A DNA stretch of 64,000 nt from DASPFV01 sp035620975 (GTDB lineage: Bacteria; Acidobacteriota; Vicinamibacteria; Vicinamibacterales; 2-12-FULL-66-21), in contig DASPFV010000340.1 in assembly GCA_035620975.1 (NCBI GenBank), positions 8,983-72,982 of the forward strand. The letters are read 5' to 3'. Each line of letters begins with the position of its first letter. Position 1 is the stretch's first letter. This document shows positions 58,444 through 64,000 of the stretch, one piece after another. Position numbers and translations under genes: made by a program. The notes beneath the pieces were generated by a model. That model had not been told where the DNA came from and ran no database searches. It was given only the letters and a program-made list of their open reading frames with translations.

Positions 58444-59859
58444 ATGCAGCCCTCGATGTTCAACGTCCGTGTGCCAGTGAACGACGGCGCCGAGGTGTTC
58501 CTGATGAACACCTTCACCGACGCGCAGCTGATCGTCTCGCGCGACGTGGCGGATCTGCTCGAGTGGCTCGGACAGGGCGATGCCTCGCTCACCGCGGAAG
58601 AGCGCGAGGCAGTGGCCACACTGGCCGAGCACGGGTTCGTAGTGGAGAGCCGCGAGGCCGACCGACGCAGTCTAGAGGAGTACTTCCACAGCGTGCGCGA
58701 GAGCCGGGAGCAGCTGCGCGTCACGATCCTCACGACGCTGCAGTGCAACTTCGCCTGCGGCTACTGCATCCAGGGGGACCACGGCGACTACAACAGGCAT
58801 GCCGCCAGGATGTCCCTGGAGACCGCGGCGCGGGTCGCCGGCTGGACCGAAGGGCGGCTGGACGCCGTGGCGCCACGCCAGCTGACGCTCACGTTCTTCG
58901 GCGGCGAGCCGCTGCTGAACCTGCCGGTCGTCTACTACCTGTCCGAGCGGCTGTCCGCGAGCTGCGCCACCCGCGGGATCGAGCTCAGGATCAACATCAT
59001 CACGAACGGGCTGCTGCTCACCCGCGAGCTCGTCCAGCGGCTGGTGCCGTTCGGCCTGAGCGCCGTCAAGGTGACGCTCGACGGCGACCGCGACGTGCAC
59101 AACCGCATGCGGCCGCTGCGTGGAGGTCAGGGCACGTTCGATCGGATCATCCACAACGTCCGGCAGGTCGCAGACCTGTGCAGCGTGTCGATTGGCGGCA
59201 ACTTCGACGAGGAAACGGTCGACAGCTATCCCGCCCTGCTCGATTACCTGCGCGAGCAGGAGTTCGCGGACCGGCTGGCGAAGGTGGCATTCAAGCCGAT
59301 CATCCGCGAGCGGAAGCCGACTGGCCCGAAGGGGCTGATCCCGCTCACGGCCGTGACCGCCGAGGGCAAGCCGCTCAACGGCACGTGCATGACCGCGGCG
59401 GGGACGGCCACCGGCAGTGCCTGTGACAGTTGCCACTTCCTCGATGAGAAGATGGCGTTTCTCCGGGACGAAACGGTCAAGCGCGGATTTCCGACCATCG
59501 ACGGCGTGCACATGGGCCCCTGCGAGATCCACAAGCGGCACGCACACACGATCAGCCCCGACGGTTCGCTCTTCGCCTGCCCCGGCTTCGCGAGCAACGC
59601 CTCGGAATCGATCGGTCACATCGATGGCCGGCAGGAGAGCTGGCAGAGCCGTGCCGCGGACCGCTTCGACCGGCTCGCCGCCTGGAAGGAGTGCGGCGAC
59701 TGTGCCTTCATTCCCGTCTGCGCCGGCGGCTGCAGCGTAGCGGCGGACGCCGAGCTGGGCGATATGAACCGGCCGAACTGCCATAAGCCGATGTTCGAGG
59801 CGGGCGTTCGCGCGCTCGCGGCCCAGGCCGCGCTCACCGCTGAAGCCCTCCCGGCCTGA
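58444..59859 (+). CDS. Radical SAM/SPASM peptide maturase
   Basis: A 471-residue radical SAM enzyme. Residues 1-85 (FNVRVPVNDGAEVFLMNTFTD, split as FNVRVPVNDG and EVFLMNTFTD) are the N-terminal domain of peptide-modifying SPASM enzymes. The SAM cluster is C-x3-C-x2-C (Cys101, 105, 108; QCNFACGYC). TFFGGEPLLN follows in the barrel. The C-terminal SPASM domain is Cys-rich (TCMTAAG, SACDSC, MGPCEIHK, LFACPGF, ECGDCAFIPVCAGGC, NCHKP) and would hold two more clusters. Such enzymes crosslink or epimerise side chains of ribosomal peptides. ATG 58444 has AAGGAG 5 nt upstream. Two peptide genes follow. Confidence 0.95.
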   Translation: MQPSMFNVRVPVNDGAEVFLMNTFTDAQLIVSRDVADLLEWLGQGDASLTAEEREAVATLAEHGFVVESREADRRSLEEYFHSVRESREQLRVTILTTLQCNFACGYCIQGDHGDYNRHAARMSLETAARVAGWTEGRLDAVAPRQLTLTFFGGEPLLNLPVVYYLSERLSASCATRGIELRINIITNGLLLTRELVQRLVPFGLSAVKVTLDGDRDVHNRMRPLRGGQGTFDRIIHNVRQVADLCSVSIGGNFDEETVDSYPALLDYLREQEFADRLAKVAFKPIIRERKPTGPKGLIPLTAVTAEGKPLNGTCMTAAGTATGSACDSCHFLDEKMAFLRDETVKRGFPTIDGVHMGPCEIHKRHAHTISPDGSLFACPGFASNASESIGHIDGRQESWQSRAADRFDRLAAWKECGDCAFIPVCAGGCSVAADAELGDMNRPNCHKPMFEAGVRALAAQAALTAEALPA

Positions 59860-59888
59860 CTTCGTCTCAGACAGAAAGGAGAAGCGAC

Positions 59889-59972
59889 GTGAACGGAAAG
59901 AAGAACACGGGCAAGAAGAAGGACACCCTGCGGCCGTGGCTGGTCGACGTGGTGCTCGACCACCTTCGCTAG
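59889..59972 (+). CDS. Candidate RiPP precursor peptide A (27 residues)
   Basis: A GTG-started 27-codon gene, 29 bp after the maturase stop, with AAGGAG 7 nt before the start. The N-terminal half is Lys-rich (KKN, KKKD). The C-terminal part RPWLVDVVLDHLR contains W17, D20, L23 and D24. The same spacing W-x2-D-x2-L-D recurs in the next small gene. A polar leader with a short hydrophobic/acidic core behind a SPASM enzyme is typical of a substrate of that enzyme. The annotation rests on ribosome site, position and the shared core. Confidence 0.72.
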   Translation: MNGKKNTGKKKDTLRPWLVDVVLDHLR

Positions 59973-60020
59973 GCGCCTGCAGCGGGTCAACCATCGATGC
60001 TGGAAGGAGAGGGACACGAA

Positions 60021-60116
60021 ATGAAGATTCAGGTCGTGAAGAAGGCGAACGCGCCTCGGTCCACGGGGATCTGCGGCTGGATCATCGACACACCCCTGGA
60101 CAAGCGCAGAAAATAG
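60021..60116 (+). CDS. Candidate RiPP precursor peptide B (31 residues)
   Basis: An ATG-started 31-codon gene, 48 bp after peptide A, with AAGGAGA 10 nt before the start (an additional GAGAGGGA lies closer). MKIQVVKKANAPR is a leader-like start. The core CGWIIDTPLDKRRK has C18, W20, D23, L26 and D27, aligning with peptide A by W-x2-D-x2-L-D. Cys18 is unique to B and could be modified or form a thioether. An inverted repeat (GGGCCG 60123-60128, CGGCCC 60138-60143) lies just behind the stop. Confidence 0.75.
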   Translation: MKIQVVKKANAPRSTGICGWIIDTPLDKRRK

Positions 60117-60122
60117 AGCATT

Positions 60123-60143
60123 GGGCCGTCGCGAACGCGGCCC
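60123..60143 (+). terminator. Hairpin after peptide genes (possible attenuator)
   Basis: GGGCCG pairs with CGGCCC over a 9-nt loop just behind peptide B. There is no T-run. It could trim or partially terminate the transcript, giving more peptide mRNA than receptor mRNA. Confidence 0.4.
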
Positions 60144-60192
60144 TGACAACGCCCCGTGTTTGGTACGCGGCGCCGGCCGATGAAGCGGTAAA

Positions 60193-60243
60193 ATGAAGCC
60201 ACTGCCGTTCTCGGCCGGCCCCCCGGCACCAACACGTACTTGA
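60193..60243 (+). CDS. Short reading frame coupled to binding-protein start
   Basis: Sixteen codons from ATG 60193 (MKPLPFSAGPP, then APTRT) end in TGA at 60241-60243, which overlaps the TTG start of the binding protein (TTGA). No strong ribosome site. It may be a leader peptide for translational coupling, or merely chance. Confidence 0.3.
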   Translation: MKPLPFSAGPPAPTRT

Positions 60244-61808
60244 GCTCTACGCTCCTGAGGCTCGCCTGGCCACGCCAGTCACGGGGATTGTTCCCTGTGA
60301 TGGTCGTGGTGTCGGCATTCTCCGGCTCGCTTTGCGCCTGCTCGCCTTCCCCGGTCCCTGCGCGATCACCCGTCAGCCTGCGCGTCGGCATCGCCGCGCC
60401 GGCCGCCGGCCTTCCAGGGGAAGGCGTTCCACAGTTCGTCAGCGGGTATCTGACGAGCGAATCTCTCATCGGCGTGGGATGGGATGGCCGCCCCGTCGCC
60501 AGGCTCGCGTCCGAGTGGGCCTGGGCAGACGACCGTCTCAGCCTCCGGCTTCAACTGCATCCCAACATACGCTTCCATGACGGGACGCGATTGGAGGCGC
60601 CGCTGGCCAGGGAGTTCTTTCAGGGGGTCGTGAACCCCTCCACGCCGGCACCCTTCACGGTCAGCTTCGCGAGCGTCACGCGAGTGACATCGGACGATCC
60701 GCTCAGCCTCACCTTCCATCTCTCGCGCCCCGAAGCGTTCCTCCTCGAGGATCTGGCCACGGTTCAGCTTCCGCATCCGACCGCCGCTGGATTCGGGACT
60801 GGTCCCTTCAAGCTGATGGCAGCCGACGGAGAGGGGGCTGGAACGATCGAGGTTCCCACGGTCACCAGGCTGGAGGCATTTCCAGATTACTATCGCGGCC
60901 GGGCGGCGGTCGATCTCCTCGAAGTCAGGGGCTACGACGAGCAACGGAGCGCGTGGGCGGCGCTGGTGCGAGGCGACATCGACGCGGTGCACGAGGTTAG
61001 TCCGAGCGCCATCGACCTGGTGGAGGGCCAGAAGAATGTCCGCACGTACTCAGTCGTACGGCCCTACTACATCGCACTCTGGTTCAACCTCCGGCATTCG
61101 GTCCTGAAGGATGCCCGGATTCGGAGGGCCTTGAGCTTCGCTGTGGACCGCCGACAACTCGTCGAAGAGGGGCTCAGCGGCCGTGGCGAACCCTCAGCGG
61201 GACCGGTCTGGCCGTATCACTGGGCGTATACACCAGCCGAGCGTGCTTACTCCCTGAACCGCGAGGCTGCCACGATCCAGCTGGACATGGCGGGACGCCG
61301 GGTGAAGCGACAGTCGGCGGATGGGAGGGCCAGCCGGTTTCGCTTCGCATGCCTTACTCTCGCGGGGGACCGTTACGAGAAGGTCGCCCTTCTGCTCCAG
61401 AGGCAGCTGTACGATATCGGCATCGACATGGCAATCGACGCCCTTCCCTTGCGCGACGTGCTCCAGCGCGTGCAGTCGGGCAACTTCGAGACGCTCCTCC
61501 TGGAGCGCTCCAGCGGACGCTCGCTCGGGCTGACGTACGCGACCTTCCACTCGAGGAGCTCGCCAGTCGGCTATCGAGCGACCGACTCCGTGCTCGATCG
61601 GATGCGCGCCGCCACGACCGACCACGCTCTTCGTGAGACGGTGAACGAGTTTCACCGCGTGTTGTACGACGACCCGCCCGCGATCTTCCTGGCCTGGCCG
61701 ACGGTCACCAGGGCCGTCCGCACCAATTTCGTCGTACCCGACGAGCCGAGCCGCACCGACGTCATGAGCTCGCTGCGGCTCTGGCACGCGGCAGAGCCAC
61801 CGGAATGA
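60240..61808 (+). CDS. Family 5 substrate-binding lipoprotein (peptide-binding type), orphan
   Basis: A 522-residue periplasmic binding protein of the SBP_bac_5 (DppA/OppA) fold. A signal peptide with lipobox-like SLCAC is followed by SESLIGVGWDGRPVARLAS, LSLRLQLHPNIRFHDGTRL (family motif), GTGPFKL, and YIALWFNLRHSVLKDARIRRALSFAVDRR (split as IALWFNLRHSVLKD and IRRALSFAVDRRQLV). No ABC permease or ATPase is encoded nearby. It would present peptides to a partner; the overlapping histidine kinase gene makes sensing likely. The start is uncertain: TTG 60240 keeps a positive N-region; ATG 60300 is the alternative. Confidence 0.87.
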   Translation: MSSTLLRLAWPRQSRGLFPVMVVVSAFSGSLCACSPSPVPARSPVSLRVGIAAPAAGLPGEGVPQFVSGYLTSESLIGVGWDGRPVARLASEWAWADDRLSLRLQLHPNIRFHDGTRLEAPLAREFFQGVVNPSTPAPFTVSFASVTRVTSDDPLSLTFHLSRPEAFLLEDLATVQLPHPTAAGFGTGPFKLMAADGEGAGTIEVPTVTRLEAFPDYYRGRAAVDLLEVRGYDEQRSAWAALVRGDIDAVHEVSPSAIDLVEGQKNVRTYSVVRPYYIALWFNLRHSVLKDARIRRALSFAVDRRQLVEEGLSGRGEPSAGPVWPYHWAYTPAERAYSLNREAATIQLDMAGRRVKRQSADGRASRFRFACLTLAGDRYEKVALLLQRQLYDIGIDMAIDALPLRDVLQRVQSGNFETLLLERSSGRSLGLTYATFHSRSSPVGYRATDSVLDRMRAATTDHALRETVNEFHRVLYDDPPAIFLAWPTVTRAVRTNFVVPDEPSRTDVMSSLRLWHAAEPPE

Positions 61809-63565
61809 GGCGGATCACCTCGCGGTTCGTTCTCCTCATCGCCACGGCCGCTATCGCCCCGCTCGTGGCGTACGGCGTCGCATCCCTGGTCAGCCTGCAG
61901 CGCGCGACGGCCGAATCGGTCCGCCAGGGCAACCTGCGGGTCGCCCGCGAGGTCGCCGCCCAGATCCAGCAGTACATCGTCCACAACCAGCGCGTGCTGC
62001 GGTCCGTCGGCCTGGAACTGCGCACGGCTGGCATCGCCGAGTGGCAGCAGTCGCGGATCCTGAAGGACTACGTGCTCGATTTCCCGGAGTTCCGCGAGAT
62101 CTCGTTCTTCACCGCGGCGGGGCGGCTCATCGCCACGAGCCGTGCGTCGCAGCCGCTGCTGTCGATTCCCGACTCCGCACGCGTCGGGCGGAATGGTGTC
62201 TACGTGTCACCCGTGACGCTCGACACCGACGGCCTGCCGACGGCCACGCTGGCCATCCATCTCAGGTCGGCGGATCGGGAAGCCGCCTGGATCGTGGGGG
62301 AGATCGCGCTGGAGGAGCTGTGGCGCACCGTGCGGCGCATCCGCGTCGGCGACGAGGGGTTCGCGCTGCTCCTCGGCGAGGACCAGCGCCTGATCGCGCA
62401 TGGCGACCCCGACGAGAACCGCGCAGTCGCCCTCGGCAACGCGCCAGGCGCGGAGCGCCTGCCCGAGCAGATCTTCGGCGCGCGGCTGCTCGCCGATCCG
62501 GCGCAGGCCTCGACGTACTACGAGGACGCGGACGGCCGCCGGATGCTGGCCGTCGGCGCGCCGCTCCCCGGGCTGCCCTGGGTCGTCATCGTCGAGCAGC
62601 CCGTAGCCGAGGCGTTCGCGGTCGCCACGACGCTCCAGCGACAGCTGCTGCTGGTCATCGGCCTGGCCCTCCTCGGCACGGTGCTCGTGGGCACCCTGTG
62701 GGGCCGCTCGTTCATCAGCCGGATCTTCGCCCTCACCCGCGCCACCCGCGCGATCGCCGAAGGGCGGCTCGACGAGCGGGTCTCGATTGCGGGCCGCGAC
62801 GAAATCCACCAGCTCGGCGACGCGTTCAACTCCATGGCCGACCGGCTCGTGCAGCTCCAGGATGACGTCCGGAAACAGGAGCGCCAGGCGATGTTCGGAA
62901 AGATTGCCGCCGGCCTGGTGCACGATCTCTCCCATCCGATCCAGAACATCGGAAACAGCTGCAAGCTCATTCAGAAGATGTACGACGACGTCGAGTACCG
63001 CGACACGTTCAAGCGGACGGTGGAGCGCGAGATGGTCGTCATCAAGCGCGTTCTCGAGGATCTCCGGAACATCGCCAAGCCGATTCCGCTGGAGCGTTTC
63101 CCGGTCGACGTCGATCGCACGGTGGCCGAGGTCGTCGAATCGATGCAGCAGCACGCGGAGATCGCGGGGCTGACGCTCCGGTGCGAACCGGGGTCGGGCG
63201 GCGCGCTGATCGAAGGGGACGTGTTCGCGCTCGGACGCGTGTACCGCAACCTGATCATCAACGCGATCCAGGCCACGGCGCCCGGCGGCCTGGTGGTGGC
63301 CGCCACGGAGGCGCGAGACGACCGCGTGCAGATCCGTGTCTACGACACCGGCTGCGGGATCCCGCCAGACCGGCTGGCAGCCATCTTCGACGACTTCGTG
63401 ACGACCAAGCGCCGCGGGCTGGGGCTGGGCCTGGCGATCTCGAAGAAGATCGTCGAGCAGATGGGCGGGCAGATCTCCGTGGCGAGCGAGGTGGGCCGGG
63501 GGACGACGTTCGTGCTCGAGTTCCCGAAGACGCGCGCCCGTCCGATTGCGCTGGTGGCCGGCTGA
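61805..63565 (+). CDS. Sensor histidine kinase with dCache domain
   Basis: A 586-residue sensor kinase. A membrane helix (FVLLIATAAIAPLVAYGVASL) is followed by a long periplasmic dCache-like domain (about residues 30-270), then a second helix (LLLVIGLALLGTVLVGTLW), a HAMP linker (ATRAIAEGRLDERVSIAG), the dimerisation helix with phospho-His (GLVHDLSHPIQN), and an ATPase domain with N box (YRNLIINAIQA), G1 (DTGCGIPP) and G2 (GLGLGLAISKKIV). Its ATG overlaps the stop of the binding-protein gene (ATGA). The likely pair is the sigma54 regulator at 56726. Both are encoded in the same orientation around the peptide genes. Confidence 0.94.
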   Translation: MRRITSRFVLLIATAAIAPLVAYGVASLVSLQRATAESVRQGNLRVAREVAAQIQQYIVHNQRVLRSVGLELRTAGIAEWQQSRILKDYVLDFPEFREISFFTAAGRLIATSRASQPLLSIPDSARVGRNGVYVSPVTLDTDGLPTATLAIHLRSADREAAWIVGEIALEELWRTVRRIRVGDEGFALLLGEDQRLIAHGDPDENRAVALGNAPGAERLPEQIFGARLLADPAQASTYYEDADGRRMLAVGAPLPGLPWVVIVEQPVAEAFAVATTLQRQLLLVIGLALLGTVLVGTLWGRSFISRIFALTRATRAIAEGRLDERVSIAGRDEIHQLGDAFNSMADRLVQLQDDVRKQERQAMFGKIAAGLVHDLSHPIQNIGNSCKLIQKMYDDVEYRDTFKRTVEREMVVIKRVLEDLRNIAKPIPLERFPVDVDRTVAEVVESMQQHAEIAGLTLRCEPGSGGALIEGDVFALGRVYRNLIINAIQATAPGGLVVAATEARDDRVQIRVYDTGCGIPPDRLAAIFDDFVTTKRRGLGLGLAISKKIVEQMGGQISVASEVGRGTTFVLEFPKTRARPIALVAG

Positions 63566-63593
63566 GGCCGCCGTCTCATCCGAGGTGCCTTCG

Positions 63594-63854
63594 ATGTCCG
63601 ATGCTTCGCGGCTGCGCGCGCTGGTAAAGACGGCGGAACTGGAAACCGGCGGCCGGCGGTGCGCCCTCCGCTACTTCGAGCTCCGCACGGCACGGGGCGC
63701 GCGCCGCTACAGCTGCGACGTGCTGATCGACGGCGCGGAGCGCATCATCATCGACGACGATTCCCTCGCCAGCCTGGAGGCGCGGGTGGCGCGCCTGGCG
63801 CCCGCGCTCGTGCTGAGCCGGACGCTGCGGGGCGGACCGCCCGTGGCGGCCTGA
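63594..63854 (+). CDS. Small protein of unknown function
   Basis: An 86-residue acidic/basic mixed protein (RRCALRYFELRTARGARRY, CDVLIDGAERIIIDDDSLASL). It has no signal peptide and no membrane segment. It looks like a small alpha/beta domain. No family is recognised. It starts 28 bp behind the kinase gene and may be the last member of the peptide operon. The final 146 bp of the window show no supported gene. Confidence 0.6.
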   Translation: MSDASRLRALVKTAELETGGRRCALRYFELRTARGARRYSCDVLIDGAERIIIDDDSLASLEARVARLAPALVLSRTLRGGPPVAA

Positions 63855-64000
63855 GCCGGCCGGCCCGCCCGGCGATACGTCGCCCGTACAAAACAACTCG
63901 GCCCTGGCGCGCCCCTGCTGGTCGGGGCCGCCATGGGCCGACGAGCCTTGCCCGGTCCGGGACGCCGGACTCTACTTGCGGGGAAGAACGGAGTCCTTGA

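Noticed and set aside
63855..64000. Search for a further gene at the right end
   Set aside because: The short frames there have no ribosome site and no recognisable motif. The region may hold the start of a gene continuing outside the window, but nothing can be supported.

Overview
The window is GC-rich (roughly two thirds G+C by eye) and densely packed with genes on both strands. It most likely comes from an Acidobacteriota chromosome, probably the Vicinamibacteria lineage. The evidence is the family mix: a VWFA-related surface protein, a TonB-dependent receptor with an N-terminal carboxypeptidase-regulatory domain, an ADOP-type FtsX/MacB permease, the HpnCDE squalene route and a serine/threonine-kinase-like membrane protein. 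No rRNA, tRNA, CRISPR array, transposase or phage gene was seen, so this looks like core chromosome with one accessory-looking cluster at the right end. The lineage call rests on family content only.

Layout. 1-4.5 kb: partial VWFA-related protein, a large lipoprotein, a TPR protein and a CsoR/FrmR-type repressor. 4.6-12.8 kb: a beta-oxidation operon led by a TetR/FadR-like regulator whose operator overlaps its start codon (3-hydroxyacyl-CoA dehydrogenase/enoyl-CoA hydratase, two alpha/beta hydrolases, thiolase, acyl-CoA dehydrogenase, DUF1684 lipoprotein). 12.8-18 kb: HAD phosphatase, SirB1-like protein and a TonB-dependent receptor ending at strong hairpins. 18-24.7 kb: nucleotidase-like HAD protein, M20 dipeptidase, rhodanese, NCS2 permease, a membrane protein/winged-helix regulator pair and an MBL hydrolase. 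24.7-29.4 kb: a leftward outer-membrane-protein/RND-transporter/LolA-like operon behind a promoter with a built-in palindrome. 29.6-38.9 kb: glutaredoxin-like protein, peptide deformylase, a double ThyX-like protein, LacD-like aldolase, ThiI, and hpnE-hpnD-hpnC behind a cobalamin adenosyltransferase. 39-45 kb: short MutY plus a Nudix hydrolase, YgfZ, a secreted-type hydrolase, an orphan PntA-alpha, an FHA protein and a glyoxalase-II-like enzyme. 45.4-52.5 kb: degenerate receiver, ADOP permease, threonine-dehydratase-like enzyme, a predicted pseudokinase, an SDR, a degenerate malate-dehydrogenase-like protein and an ECF sigma factor. 52.6-56.4 kb: lipB, a 2-oxoacid dehydrogenase E2, lpdA and a small membrane protein.

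The most interesting region is 56.7-63.9 kb. A sigma54-dependent response regulator is followed by a 330-bp regulatory region with palindromes and a candidate sigma54 promoter. Next come a radical SAM/SPASM maturase and two tiny genes (27 and 31 codons) with good ribosome sites. Their products share a C-terminal W-(L/I)-(V/I)-D-x-x-L-D core. A family 5 peptide-binding lipoprotein follows, with no transporter beside it, and overlaps the gene of a dCache sensor histidine kinase. I read this as a candidate ribosomally made, radical-SAM-modified peptide system with its own peptide-sensing two-component circuit. The function is inferred.

Two genome-scale signals also stand out. Many genes have a TATAAT/TACAAT/TATCCT-like box only 6-9 nt before the start codon, suggesting leaderless mRNAs. 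Several intergenic regions carry dispersed repeats, including two 124-bp elements whose terminal inverted repeats appear to have co-varied.
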